In this document: in pieces, positions 1 through 7,099 of the stretch
Numbering within the stretch: position 1 is the stretch's first letter
How the letters are laid out: each line of letters begins with the position of its first letter
Source: Parvibaculum sp.
GTDB taxonomy: Bacteria; Pseudomonadota; Alphaproteobacteria; Parvibaculales; Parvibaculaceae
Length of the DNA stretch: 64,000 nt
Reading direction: 5' to 3'
Assembly (NCBI GenBank): GCA_030649335.1
Contig: JAUSLL010000018.1
Span: forward strand, 1 to 64,000
Translations under genes and position numbers: made by a program
The notes under the pieces: generated by a model
The model's input: the letters and a program-made list of their open reading frames with translations, nothing else
What the model was told of the DNA's origin: nothing
The model's database searches: none

Positions 1-489
1 CGGCACCCAACAAATCGCGTGATGTGCGGCGCAATACGTCGTGTCACAGCCCCCCACCGGCGCTCGGCAAAACGAAAAGCCGGGCGAGCCGGGGTCGCCG
101 ATCGGGTATTTGCATTCGTGCTTTTGCAACTCAAGCACCGCGGCCGCTGTGTTGGCCGGCGGCTTGCCACCACGCGCGACGACCGGCAATTCGAACGGAA
201 TCAGGGGCTCAACTTCGCGCGGCACTGGCGGCTCGAACCGGCGGACCTGCGGCACGGCACGCGGTACCGGCGCGGGCTTGGCGCGGCGCTCGATGTTCCG
301 TTTCTGAGACGCGCCGCCGGACCGGCCCTTCAATTTGATGCCCATGCGAAACAATCGACCACAGACGGCGGAGCGGGTTTTGCCAACTTTGCGCGCAATT
401 TCCGCCGCAGACTTTTCGTCTTTTGCCATCGAAACCGCCGTCTCGACCATCGCCGGAGTCCAGTTATTTTGCCCCTCGGAATAGGCCAT
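1..489 (-). CDS. GcrA-like cell-cycle regulator on the prophage (3' part outside window)
   Basis: Reading leftward from ATG at 489, the frame is open for 163 codons to the window edge, so the C-terminus is missing. The first 50 residues (NWTPAMVETAV, then AAEIARKVGKTRSAVCGRL) match the N-terminal helix-turn-helix-like domain of GcrA, and a Pro/Arg linker follows. The last visible part has the cysteine/histidine pattern CKYPIGDP, FSFC, TYC, AAHH of the GcrA C-terminal domain. In Caulobacter GcrA binds sigma70-RNA polymerase and activates promoters methylated at GANTC. A phage copy could redirect host cell-cycle transcription; that is inference. It belongs to the leftward arm, downstream of the possible virion gene. 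Confidence 0.85.
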   Translation of the reverse strand, partial: MAYSEGQNNWTPAMVETAVSMAKDEKSAAEIARKVGKTRSAVCGRLFRMGIKLKGRSGGASQKRNIERRAKPAPVPRAVPQVRRFEPPVPREVEPLIPFELPVVARGGKPPANTAAAVLELQKHECKYPIGDPGSPGFSFCRAPVGGCDTTYCAAHHAICWVP

Positions 490-605
490 TAAAAAATACC
501 CTTTAGTTTCAATGATTTGTGAGCAGGAGAGTCGCGCTGCCGCGCGGTACCCGCATACCCCACCCCGTCGGGAAGAACCTAATGCCCCCACCCCCTATGC
601 CCCTG

Positions 606-1211
606 TCAGCGCCCAATGTGTGCCGCCTTCCAGTTGCGAGCGAAGTTTATCTCAACCTTTGCGCGTGTTGATTGTTGCACAGAACGATGTAATGAGACTT
701 TCGGCGTGATCTTTTGGCGCTTGATACCTTGGTACATGAGGGTCAAGCCGTTGATGCCTCGCTTGAAGACCGAGATGCCGCCATTCTTGGATTTGGTGAC
801 GAAAGCGTATTTGCCGTTCAACACCGCCCCAGGGGATAGGCGTTTGGGGATTTTGCTGGCCTTATTGGGCCGTGCAGCCTTGGGGATGTAGCGATATTTC
901 GACGTTTTGGGGGCACGGATGCTGCTGGCATCGTCGAGTTGGTCCGCCATGAACCAATCCTTTGACCCGACTTCGGCTCGCATATGGCTGAAACCGTCGC
1001 TCTTGCGTGCTGGCGTGATCCTGATGCCCTTGGCGGCCCATGTGGACCTCAGGGTCATCTTGCCCGCCATGTCGCTCCGGAGCGTCGTCTGTGCGTCTTT
1101 GGCCGTGTCTGTGAGGGTCTTGGCCATGACGAATGGCAGTTGGTCCCGCGTCGTGCGCTCGATGCCACGAATGAAGGTTTTTAGGTCCGGAGTGAGAATC
1201 GTTGCTTTCAT
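606..1211 (-). CDS. Putative phage tail/virion morphogenesis protein
   Basis: 201 residues, basic, no membrane segment. The layout resembles lambda minor tail protein Z / gp10-like tail-completion proteins: an N-terminal helical part (TTRDQLPFVMAKTLTDTA) and a C-terminal part KYAFVTKSKNGGISVFKR followed by SLHRSVQQ. The similarity is weak and read by eye. No Shine-Dalgarno sequence precedes ATG 1211; the palindrome CGTCAA-TT-TTGACG lies 3 bases upstream, where a ribosome site would be. If the call is right, this is the only candidate structural gene in the window. Confidence 0.45.
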   Translation of the reverse strand: MKATILTPDLKTFIRGIERTTRDQLPFVMAKTLTDTAKDAQTTLRSDMAGKMTLRSTWAAKGIRITPARKSDGFSHMRAEVGSKDWFMADQLDDASSIRAPKTSKYRYIPKAARPNKASKIPKRLSPGAVLNGKYAFVTKSKNGGISVFKRGINGLTLMYQGIKRQKITPKVSLHRSVQQSTRAKVEINFARNWKAAHIGR

Positions 1212-1213
1212 AG

Positions 1214-1227
1214 CGTCAATTTTGACG
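1214..1227. promoter_or_regulatory. Dispersed palindromic operator, copy 1 (exact)
   Basis: CGTCAATTTTGACG, exact six-base arms. It sits immediately before the start codon at 1211, overlapping the expected ribosome binding site, so a bound protein would block expression of that gene. Other copies are at 7954, 12060, 14910, 15796, 16900 and 17661. Confidence 0.7.
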
Positions 1228-1236
1228 GAATGAAGC

Positions 1237-1597
1237 GAGTTACAGCAAGCGTAACTTTTTTATTGTTTGTTTATAATGGGTTAGTCGGTTGAGTTACATT
1301 CCGTGCACTGACTGTAACTCGTTTTGTAACTCAAATTTCTTAATGAAAACAACCTCTTATTATATATATCCCTATAAAGTTACATTTATATATATAGACA
1401 CCCCTATGTGCGCATGACCTTTTTTATTTTTATTTGGGAAAAAATAAAAAAAATAAAAAGACGTATTTCTCTCTATGGGTGTTCTTTCTGGAAAAAGCGT
1501 AGTTTTTGTAACTCCGCGTCTAAGTTGATGATTTTAAAGGCAAAGTGCGAGATACACGGCTGTAACTCCGCTGTAACCCGCAGGCGTTTTGTAACTC
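1237..1597. repeat. GTAACTC iteron cluster with AT-rich core; candidate phage replication origin
   Basis: This gene-free, AT-rich stretch holds seven exact copies of GTAACTC: direct at 1314, 1326, 1508, 1562 and 1591, inverted (GAGTTAC) at 1237 and 1291. Near copies are at 1251 (GTAACTT), 1377 (AAGTTAC) and 1573 (GTAACCC). Several are preceded by T-runs, for example CGTTTTGTAACTC at 1320 and 1585. Between the two groups is a run of TATATA sequence (1370-1396) and an A/T-only inverted repeat (about 1419-1460), as expected of a DNA-unwinding element. Iterons flanking an AT-rich core are typical of replication origins. The primase and helicase genes are in the same arm, but the initiator is not identified. 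Confidence 0.5.
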
Positions 1598-1643
1598 ATT
1601 TCGGCCTGTTATTGGTAGAAATGGGCGCGGAATATGCGCGGGA

Positions 1644-1745
1644 ATTGATTTCGCCTATTTTTCTAATTGCTCGATGCTATTTATTTAATAGCGGAAAACC
1701 ATATTCCGGATATTGCCGGAAATTGCCGGAAATTGATTTCGCCTA
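1644..1745. repeat. Direct repeats beside the iteron region
   Basis: ATTGATTTCGCCTA (14 bp) occurs at 1644-1657 and 1732-1745. Just before the second copy is a 10-bp tandem pair, ATTGCCGGAA at 1712-1721 and 1722-1731. No gene is credible here (1228-1779). Role unknown; could be part of the origin or a recombination site. Confidence 0.5.
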
Positions 1746-1779
1746 ATTAAAATATGGTTTTGAATATTGGCGACGGTAT

Positions 1780-2277
1780 TTAATCCGCCTTTTCGACGCT
1801 GACCGTTGATATTTTTTCGGCCTTCGCGTCATAGATGCAGGCGAATCGCATCGGGACAATCGCGCCAAAACCATTTTTGAAGCCAACGCCGCTGCCGGTC
1901 ATGGCAATTTTTGACCTGCCTGCGTCGTAAACAGCGATGGTCGAATAGCGTTCCGAGTAGGGTTTCCAGACCGCTTCCAGCTTGGCACGTTTTGAAACGG
2001 CGGCTTCGCAGGCGGTGCGGGCTTCGACTTCGAATGTCTTTACGAGGCAGTCCGCCGAAACGAGGCAGGCGGCGCGCTCGACGTCGTCAAGGTCGCTTGA
2101 TGCCTTCTCATACTTATCCGCCGTTGCTGCGGCTGTGAGTGCCGCAATCGAGGCGGTGCCGAACGCGACGGCATAGAGCCCGGATCGTGCCCAAGATCGC
2201 CGAAACGCGGCCCTGCCCGCCAGAAAAAGCATGGCGACGGCGATAACGGCGGCGGTACTGAAAATGACAAACGGCAT
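1780..2277 (-). CDS. Small inner-membrane protein, unknown function
   Basis: 165 residues. Start ATG 2277 is chosen because AAGGGGG lies 6 bases upstream; an upstream in-frame start lacks this. Two hydrophobic helices, near residues 4-20 (FVIFSTAAVIAVAMLFLAG) and 30-48, are followed by a soluble part with two cysteines (AACLVSADCLV) and a third further on. The topology suggests a membrane-anchored soluble domain. Last gene of the leftward operon that starts at the 3725 promoter. I recognise no family. Confidence 0.6.
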   Translation of the reverse strand: MPFVIFSTAAVIAVAMLFLAGRAAFRRSWARSGLYAVAFGTASIAALTAAATADKYEKASSDLDDVERAACLVSADCLVKTFEVEARTACEAAVSKRAKLEAVWKPYSERYSTIAVYDAGRSKIAMTGSGVGFKNGFGAIVPMRFACIYDAKAEKISTVSVEKAD

Positions 2278-2326
2278 TACAATCCCCCTTCGTAAAGCGG
2301 GGATTGTGCGGGACAAGCTGGGATAT

Positions 2327-2361
2327 GTCGAGCCGCACCATTTGAGGCGGCACGGCTCGAC
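2327..2361. terminator. Hairpin between two leftward genes
   Basis: GTCGAGCCG (2327-2335) pairs with CGGCTCGAC (2353-2361), and ACAAG/CTTGT further out can extend the stem. There is no T-run on either side, so it may be a factor-dependent terminator, a processing site or an mRNA stabiliser. Confidence 0.35.
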
Positions 2362-2371
2362 TTGTGCCTAT

Positions 2372-2938
2372 TCAGCGGGTTTGGGCGGCTGGTTTCTTCA
2401 ATGATGGCTTTTCAGTCATCGCGTCGAGCCATTCGATCGCGGTTCGGGCCACGTCTGGCGGCATCGCTTTTGATGGCCCAAACATGGTGCGCGTGGCGGT
2501 GTATATCGTCGATGCCGAGCATTCGAGGCGTTCCGCAGCGTCGGCTATTGCGTCCGAAACCGTCCGCGGCCGCGCCGCCCGTTCCGCGACCTTTTCCCGC
2601 TTGAGCGCGATGACGTGAGCCGCGCGCATGAAGCCCGCTTTTACCGCGGCGATGATGCCGGGGCTGTGCGCCGTATCCGCGAAGGCGTTGATCATGGCTA
2701 TGCATTCCGGTTCCGTGAGCCAAAACACGGTCGATGCCACAGTGTTGCCGTCCTGGTCAGGTTCCGACGTGACCGTGACCGCATGGGCGTCGCTGCCTGT
2801 CAGAGCCCGCACAAGGTATGCCGGCGACCGGAAAAGCCCGCCTGCGTCGCCGACAATCATGTGATGCAGCGCCGTATGTGGGAAGCGCGCAGCATCGTCG
2901 AGTAGGTCGATTTTGTTCCATTGCATGAAGTGGGTCAT
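2372..2938 (-). CDS. Possible phage regulatory (Rha/antirepressor-like) protein
   Basis: 188 residues, soluble. The centre reads FWLTEPECIAMINAFADT followed by AAVKAGFMRA, which resembles the Rha/antirepressor segment where an LT-D/E-E-x-L core is followed by an arginine-rich helix. The C-terminal part (SDAIADAAERLECSASTIYT) could be a helix-turn-helix. ATG 2938 overlaps the stop of the HTH gene at 2935 (ATGA), so the two are translationally coupled. Family assignment is tentative. Confidence 0.4.
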   Translation of the reverse strand: MTHFMQWNKIDLLDDAARFPHTALHHMIVGDAGGLFRSPAYLVRALTGSDAHAVTVTSEPDQDGNTVASTVFWLTEPECIAMINAFADTAHSPGIIAAVKAGFMRAAHVIALKREKVAERAARPRTVSDAIADAAERLECSASTIYTATRTMFGPSKAMPPDVARTAIEWLDAMTEKPSLKKPAAQTR

Positions 2939-3192
2939 GTGCCCGCCCCGTCTCGACGTTGGTCTGCAAGCCCGCGCGCCAAGGTCCAGGCAAAATCAAG
3001 ATTTGCCTGCGATCGCTCACAAAGCCGGATGATGATTTCAACGTGAGGCGGGACATCGGCTTCGCCAGACTCCCAGCGTCGCACCGTGCGGCCCCTGTCG
3101 TCGCGCCTGGACTGCGTTCCGAGTAGGTCCGCCATTTCGTTAGCCGACAGCCCGAAGGCATCGCGGGCGGCGCGGAATTCTTGCGGGGTCAT
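2935..3192 (-). CDS. XRE-type helix-turn-helix regulator
   Basis: 85 residues. MTPQEFRAARDAFGLSANEM, then ADLLG and RRWESGEADVPPHVEIII, is a Cro/CI-type HTH, the pattern often found in short phage and toxin-antitoxin repressors. Start ATG 3192 has GGAG 9 bases upstream. It is the third gene after the operator-controlled promoter at 3725-3753 and is a candidate for the protein binding the TAGGGC operators; no binding evidence exists. Confidence 0.7.
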   Translation of the reverse strand: MTPQEFRAARDAFGLSANEMADLLGTQSRRDDRGRTVRRWESGEADVPPHVEIIIRLCERSQANLDFAWTLARGLADQRRDGAGT

Positions 3193-3219
3193 TCTGATTT
3201 ACTCCATGTTAAGAGAAGT

Positions 3220-3237
3220 GCCCGGCCGAAGCCGGGC
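3220..3237. terminator. Intercistronic hairpin
   Basis: GCCCGGC (3220-3226) and GCCGGGC (3231-3237) with a CGAA tetraloop. It lies between the stop of the gene at 3247 and the start of the HTH gene at 3192. Without a T-run it is more likely an attenuator or mRNA-processing hairpin than a full terminator. Confidence 0.4.
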
Positions 3238-3246
3238 TCTCAGGTG

Positions 3247-3492
3247 TTAAACGTATCTATTGCGGATCAAGTAGGACGTGAGAGAGAGCCGATCCGGGGC
3301 TTCTCGATAAATTCTCGGGGTAGGGCAGACATAGAAGACCGCCGCGCCTTCGCGGCAAAGTTCCCCGATCATTTGCTCGGCGTCGTCAAACTGGCGCTCA
3401 AGTTTTTCATAAGCGCGGTCGTCGGCTTTGCAGCGTCTTTTATCGCGGGCGTCGAGTTGGGCGTCGAGCTTGGAGTCAAAGTCGGTTTTCAT
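3247..3492 (-). CDS. Small charged phage protein, unknown
   Basis: 81 residues from ATG 3492, which has GAGGGG upstream. The first half is highly charged and helical (MKTDFDSKLDAQLDARDKRR); the C-terminal part has one pair of cysteines (GELCREG, FYVCPTPRI). Second gene of the leftward operon from the 3725 promoter. No family recognised. Confidence 0.5.
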   Translation of the reverse strand: MKTDFDSKLDAQLDARDKRRCKADDRAYEKLERQFDDAEQMIGELCREGAAVFYVCPTPRIYREAPDRLSLTSYLIRNRYV

Positions 3493-3506
3493 TTTCTGTT
3501 TTCCCC

Positions 3507-3677
3507 TCAATGCTTTGTCGCGGCGTGCGCGGCGCTGGTGTTCATTGTGTCGTAAAGGTCGGAAGCAAGTTTCTCCCATGAGCCCGAGCCGAGCACTGCG
3601 TCGAAGGCTTCGGCGGCCGTGCGACCCGCGATCAATTCTTTGGCAATGGCGAGTGTGATTTTTTGCGAGGCGGTCAT
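3507..3677 (-). CDS. 56-residue phage protein, first gene after the regulated promoter
   Basis: ATG 3677 to TGA 3507 encodes 56 residues beginning MTASQKITLAIAKELIAG. GGA lies 9 bases upstream of the start. The position, directly after the -10 box at 3725-3730 and 15 bases before the next gene, supports a real leader gene. No family recognised. Confidence 0.5.
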   Translation of the reverse strand: MTASQKITLAIAKELIAGRTAAEAFDAVLGSGSWEKLASDLYDTMNTSAAHAATKH

Positions 3678-3724
3678 TTGCTTTGATCCAGTGTTGCGGC
3701 CGGTCGGCCCGTTTCGATAAACAC

Positions 3725-3753
3725 AGAATAGGGCATCAAGCCCTATACGTCAA
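3725..3753 (-). promoter_or_regulatory. Leftward promoter with operator filling the spacer
   Basis: Read leftward: -35 TTGACG (3753-3748), a 17-base spacer, -10 TATTCT (3730-3725). Most of the spacer is the inverted repeat ATAGGGC-N5-GCCCTAT (3728-3746). A protein bound there would cover the promoter. It drives the genes from 3677 leftward. Confidence 0.75.
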
Positions 3754-3787
3754 CAATAAAAAACACAAAATCCAAAAATAATTCATA

Positions 3788-3816
3788 TTGACACATAGGG
3801 CCACAAGCCCTATCTT
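3788..3816 (+). promoter_or_regulatory. Rightward promoter with matching operator in the spacer
   Basis: -35 TTGACA (3788-3793), 17-base spacer, -10 TATCTT (3811-3816). ATAGGGC-N5-GCCCTAT (3795-3813) fills the spacer and shares both arms with the leftward operator 67 bases away. It drives the gene at 3864. The mirror-image layout implies one regulator controlling both directions. Confidence 0.75.
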
Positions 3817-3863
3817 TGTTTCAGTCAAGGGCGATTAAGCCCGCCAACATGGAGAATGACAAA

Positions 3864-4415
3864 ATGACCAATTACATCGCCGATCGCTTCATCCCCGCCG
3901 GTTCCGTCAAAGTGACAGACCGCCATTCTGACGCCGTGGTTTATCTTTATGAGGCACGCGGGCAATTCATGGTCGTCGCCTATCACGGCAAGGCCGGAAA
4001 GCGTGACTTTCACTTCCGTTATACGAAAGAAGCCACCCGCACGGCCCGCGTCGCCGAATTCTTTAAACAGCGCCAGGCACGTCGCGCCAGCATGGCGGCC
4101 CGTAAGGCGGAGAGCAACAAGCCGCACACACTTGAAGTCGGCCACGTCCTGAAATCGACATGGGGATACGATCAAACAAACGTCGATTTTTATGAAGTCG
4201 TCGAAGTGAACGGCGCGCACATGGTCACAATCCGCAAGATTGCATCGAGCGCGGAATCAACCGGCGACATGACAGCCCGCGAAATGCCGGTCATAGGCGA
4301 ATATATCAGCGCGCCGAAGCGCAAGCGCGTCACGTGCGGCGGCGTCCGCATTGCCTCTTATTCTTTTGCATCGCTTTGGGATTGCCGCCCCGTCTCGACA
4401 TCATCTTACGCTTGA
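3864..4415 (+). CDS. Conserved phage/plasmid hypothetical protein (YDQTNVDFY motif)
   Basis: 183 residues. The C-terminal half reads LKSTWGYDQTNVDFYEVVEV and ends ASLWDCRPVSTSSYA, hallmarks of a common phage and plasmid family of unknown function. The N-terminal half (YLYEARGQFMVVAYHGKAGK) is beta-rich, followed by a basic helix. ATG 3864 has GGAG 9 bases upstream; an in-frame TTG at 3816 would overlap the -10 box and is rejected. Only rightward gene in the left arm, driven from 3788. Confidence 0.7.
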   Translation: MTNYIADRFIPAGSVKVTDRHSDAVVYLYEARGQFMVVAYHGKAGKRDFHFRYTKEATRTARVAEFFKQRQARRASMAARKAESNKPHTLEVGHVLKSTWGYDQTNVDFYEVVEVNGAHMVTIRKIASSAESTGDMTAREMPVIGEYISAPKRKRVTCGGVRIASYSFASLWDCRPVSTSSYA

Positions 4416-4433
4416 GTGTTGGGGCCGCGGCCG

Positions 4434-4745
4434 TCATGTGCGGCCGGCGGCCCTCGCCTTGCGGCCGGCGGCCCTGTGCGGCGCGTCATACGTGTTATGG
4501 CACCGCTGGCACCAATGCCGCATGCGCCGCGTGTCGCGCGTCTCAAGGTTATCATGGTCCAGATGCGCGACGGTCAGCACGACGCGGGATCCCGTGACGG
4601 GGTGCGGCTCACCATTTTTGGCGCGGCAATCCGGGTATGCCGGGCTGCCCTCGCAAGCGTTGCCCGATCTGGCGCGGATGAAGGGCACGATGCCCGTTTT
4701 CCAGTCCGCCGGGTATCGGGATTTATTTTCGGGGCGGATTGGCAT
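4434..4745 (-). CDS. HNH-type phage protein
   Basis: 103 residues from ATG 4745, whose A is shared with the stop of the preceding gene (TAATG). CEGSPAYPDC, VVLTVAHLDHDN and MRHWCQRCHNTYD form the CxxC-flanked HNH-like fold seen in phage HNH proteins; the AHLDH histidines would be the catalytic/metal site. The end encodes a tandem RAAGRKARAAGR from a 15-bp DNA repeat at 4440 and 4461. Likely a nicking or packaging-related endonuclease; specificity unknown. Confidence 0.65.
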   Translation of the reverse strand: MPIRPENKSRYPADWKTGIVPFIRARSGNACEGSPAYPDCRAKNGEPHPVTGSRVVLTVAHLDHDNLETRDTRRMRHWCQRCHNTYDAPHRAAGRKARAAGRT

Positions 4746-4978
4746 TACGCGCGGACCGATATTTGATGCCGCAACTCTGCTGCCATTGCCGGGTGCATAT
4801 AAAGCCGGTTCCCGATTTGAATGACATCCTTTTTCGGCACATAGACGATTTCGATGTTTTGCCTGTGCTTGCGACGTCTGCGCCGCGCCCTTGCTGGCGA
4901 CCGGACCCGCGACCAATCTTCTTTTGGTTCGGTCATGTGTATGTCTTCGAAAATTTGCATTCCGGCGTAGCTGTTCAC
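4745..4978 (-). CDS. Small basic phage protein
   Basis: 77 residues from GTG 4978, which overlaps the stop of the preceding gene (GTGA). A strongly basic stretch (RSPARARRRRRKHRQ) precedes a short beta-type end (IEIVYVPKKDVIQIGNRLY). Internal ATGs at 4960 and 4936 are alternatives. Possibly nucleic-acid binding by charge alone. Confidence 0.5.
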   Translation of the reverse strand: MNSYAGMQIFEDIHMTEPKEDWSRVRSPARARRRRRKHRQNIEIVYVPKKDVIQIGNRLYMHPAMAAELRHQISVRA

Positions 4979-5244
4979 GGCTTCACCGCCGATCGCTGCT
5001 CGATTGCCAGCCGAGTTTTTAAAATTCTCTCATTCAACTCCGCGTGCCTGCGCGCCCTTCGCCGCGCATCTTCGGCCATGTCTGTGATCAAATCCATAAT
5101 CGGGACGCGCATCCATTCTGGGATGGTCGCGCCGATTTGCGATTCAAACTCACGGATGTTGATTTCGGGCCGCTTGTTTTTTGCCCGCGCCGCACATGCC
5201 TTTTCGAGCGCGAGAACTATCATCGCAATGTTTTCATCGCTCAT
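4975..5244 (-). CDS. Phage hypothetical protein, helical
   Basis: 89 residues from ATG 5244, with GGGAA 7 bases upstream; an in-frame GTG at 5283 would overlap the previous gene by 16 bases. Mostly helical with charged heptads (DLITDMAEDARRRARRHAEL). No family recognised. Coupled to the next gene by a GTGA overlap. Confidence 0.5.
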   Translation of the reverse strand: MSDENIAMIVLALEKACAARAKNKRPEINIREFESQIGATIPEWMRVPIMDLITDMAEDARRRARRHAELNERILKTRLAIEQRSAVKP

Positions 5245-5267
5245 AGGCAATTCCCGCGCCACGGCGG

Positions 5268-5432
5268 CTATATGGTCGGCCACGGCTTCACCGCCTCAAG
5301 CCCCGCAATCTTCGCCTCGATGGCCTCCGCCGACATTTGAAATTCAATTGCACTCAGTTCGGCGTTTTCTTTGAGCGTTTTGAATTTTCCAAGTTCGACG
5401 CGCAGCGCCTCAATTTCGTCAGTGTTCGTCAT
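5268..5432 (-). CDS. 54-residue coiled-coil-like phage protein
   Basis: ATG 5432 overlaps the preceding stop (ATGA) and TAG 5268 ends it. Sequence MTNTDEIEALRVELGKFKTL continues as a short amphipathic helix to residue 45. GGAAATTG precedes the start. Position and coupling support it; function unknown. Confidence 0.5.
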   Translation of the reverse strand: MTNTDEIEALRVELGKFKTLKENAELSAIEFQMSAEAIEAKIAGLEAVKPWPTI

Positions 5433-5815
5433 TTTTCAATTTCCAAGTTGAGTGCGGCGACGGCCGCCGCAGATGTCAGGGTGTCGAGCGCCTTTTTCAG
5501 ACATGAAGCGCATAGAGTTTGCCACCGCGACTCGAAGTCCGGCTCATCACCCAATTGAATTAGGATTGGGGAATCTTCGCGGCATATATCGCATTTGTTT
5601 TCAATCCATCCGGCCCGACCTATCGCCGCGTCAACGTCAGCGACGGAGCATGTCTCAAGGTTGAGGGCAGACAATTCCGCCCGCGACTCGCCTATGCTTT
5701 TTGGGTCAGATAGCCAAAACACATAATTGTCAGAATGATTTTTGTACTGCTCAAAAAAACGCTTTCGAACACTTAGAATTTCGTCGCGCTGTGTAATAAT
5801 TTTCATCCTGCTCAT
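5429..5815 (-). CDS. Phage protein with two CxxC motifs
   Basis: 128 residues, ATGA-coupled to the proteinase gene upstream (5812-5815) and to the 54-residue gene downstream. CDIC and CASC, 28 residues apart, form a likely zinc ribbon in the C-terminal half; the N-terminal half is charged and helical. Could bind nucleic acid or protein. No family recognised. Confidence 0.5.
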   Translation of the reverse strand: MSRMKIITQRDEILSVRKRFFEQYKNHSDNYVFWLSDPKSIGESRAELSALNLETCSVADVDAAIGRAGWIENKCDICREDSPILIQLGDEPDFESRWQTLCASCLKKALDTLTSAAAVAALNLEIEK

Positions 5816-6585
5816 TGCAGCCCCGCCACAAATGGAGCCTGCCCCACGGGCGGCAATTCACTCGCAACACCTGCCGCGCCGGTCATGTCAACCCAGACAA
5901 ACGGCCGCCGCGCGGATTGCATCTTCAAAAAGAGATACGGCGACTCGGCAATGGGCACGACCATCGCGTTTTTATTGTCGAGAACGAATGCACCTTTGTC
6001 GGTCGAGGCAATCAACACGGCATGGCCATCGCCGGTCCAGTCGCGCGCCACGGCGAGCAAGAGAGACTCGACGGGGAATCCCTTTTTGATAAGTGCGCGG
6101 CGCTTGAACATGGCGATGTCTTCACAGTCGCCGCCATCTTCGCCGGGTTCGACCCAGACTTCGGACCGGCCAAATGCGGCTTCGTCGTCACGTTCCGGCA
6201 ACAGATTTCCGTAGCGGTTCACTTCGTCGAGTGCGGCAAACGATGTCGCGTTTAGCGTGATGACGCGCGGGCTGTCCGTACCCCCGCTGCACATATCGGT
6301 CGCGGAATTGGCGACGCACATTGCGACATATCCGAATGGCGGCATAACGGCTGCGGCGCTATTCGTGACGGGTGCGGGGATTGCGCCAGTTGCACAGCCT
6401 GCAAGTGCCGCAATCGTCACGATGACCGTGATTTTTTTTGCCAGTTGCCACACGAGATAGATGATAAGCGCCCAAAACGACAAAGAGCCGAACGCCAGAA
6501 TTGAAAACCCGACCCACGGCGGACACTTCGGGCCAGCATCGTCGTCTTCCCATTTTCCGATTTTGGGGATGTCATGTCGGGTCAT
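5812..6585 (-). CDS. Transglutaminase-like cysteine proteinase (BTLCP/C93-like), membrane-anchored
   Basis: 257 residues. GGDCEDIAMFKRRALIKKG, then GDGHAVLIAST and FVLDNKN, is the Cys-His-Asp active-site pattern of bacterial transglutaminase-like cysteine proteinases. N-terminally there are two hydrophobic segments: a membrane helix at about 27-45 (FSILAFGSLSFWALIIYL), then ITVIVTIAALAGC, whose LAGC resembles a lipobox but comes too late for a standard lipoprotein signal. ATG 6585 overlaps the previous stop (ATGA); an earlier start would run through the upstream gene in another frame. Codons 52-55 contain eight consecutive A. In phages these proteins may process peptidoglycan-linked or surface proteins; role here is unknown. 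Confidence 0.75.
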   Translation of the reverse strand: MTRHDIPKIGKWEDDDAGPKCPPWVGFSILAFGSLSFWALIIYLVWQLAKKITVIVTIAALAGCATGAIPAPVTNSAAAVMPPFGYVAMCVANSATDMCSGGTDSPRVITLNATSFAALDEVNRYGNLLPERDDEAAFGRSEVWVEPGEDGGDCEDIAMFKRRALIKKGFPVESLLLAVARDWTGDGHAVLIASTDKGAFVLDNKNAMVVPIAESPYLFLKMQSARRPFVWVDMTGAAGVASELPPVGQAPFVAGLQ

Positions 6586-6917
6586 GTGGATCGCTCCAAA
6601 TTGGCGGCTTGTTCCGCCGTGAGACTGCGCACGCCAAGCGCGGCGATGGCTGCGTCGATGCGCGTGATGGTTTCGGCGCTGGCGTCTATGCCGCCTGCAA
6701 GTGCCGCGTCGCGTATTTCGAGAAGAAGCGCGTTCGCCGCCGCAAGTGCTGTAGGCGCGCTGCCCATGACCACGGCGTCGACGTAGAACGTGCCGCCGCT
6801 GCGAATGTCGGAGACGCCGACGAAAAAGAAATTCGACATCACGCGCATCGCGTTCATTTTGTCGGCGACGTGGCGCAGGAATTTGTCGCGTTTTTGTTGC
6901 GCGCGGGACTCGGTCAT
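6582..6917 (-). CDS. Phage hypothetical protein
   Basis: 111 residues, ATGA-coupled on both sides. The N-terminal half contains FFFVGVSDIRSGGTFYVDAV; the C-terminal half is Ala-rich and helical. Soluble. No family recognised; conserved spacing argues that it is a working gene of the leftward operon. Confidence 0.5.
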   Translation of the reverse strand: MTESRAQQKRDKFLRHVADKMNAMRVMSNFFFVGVSDIRSGGTFYVDAVVMGSAPTALAAANALLLEIRDAALAGGIDASAETITRIDAAIAALGVRSLTAEQAANLERST

Positions 6918-7099
6918 GGCGTTGGACCGAGTAATTTGCGGAGCGGGTCATATACAAAATCGCTCCAAACGAGCGCCGCGATGCCGCCAAGCCCGAACAG
7001 CAGATCGCGCGACACGTCGTCGGGAATGAAGAACAAAAAGGCCTGCTGTATTACAAAAAGCGCGAAAATTCCGAGAGTTAATCGCAATAAAAATTTCAT
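6914..7099 (-). CDS. Small two-helix membrane protein, holin-like
   Basis: 61 residues from ATG 7099 (overlapping the previous stop as TGATG). Two membrane helices, residues 4-24 (LLRLTLGIFALFVIQQAFLF) and 32-48 (LLFGLGGIAALVWSDFV), with a positively charged end. Size and topology fit a class II holin, but no lysin gene is adjacent, so the role is open. Confidence 0.5.
   Translation of the reverse strand: MKFLLRLTLGIFALFVIQQAFLFFIPDDVSRDLLFGLGGIAALVWSDFVYDPLRKLLGPTP

Noticed and set aside
1408-1746. 112-codon open frame in the AT-rich region
   Set aside because: It consists of A/T runs, iterons and direct repeats read as codons; the protein has no domain-like pattern and no ribosome site.
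4440-4475. GC-rich 15-bp direct repeat as a regulatory element
   Set aside because: It encodes a tandem RAAGRKA peptide at the end of the HNH gene, so coding repetition explains it.
5754-5760. Short A-run in the 5429 gene as a frameshift site
   Set aside because: Both flanks read as one continuous protein and no second frame of interest overlaps.
6586-6990. N-terminal extension of the cysteine proteinase
   Set aside because: It overlaps the 6582-6917 gene in another frame and is Arg-rich noise; ATG 6585 with ATGA coupling is the better start.
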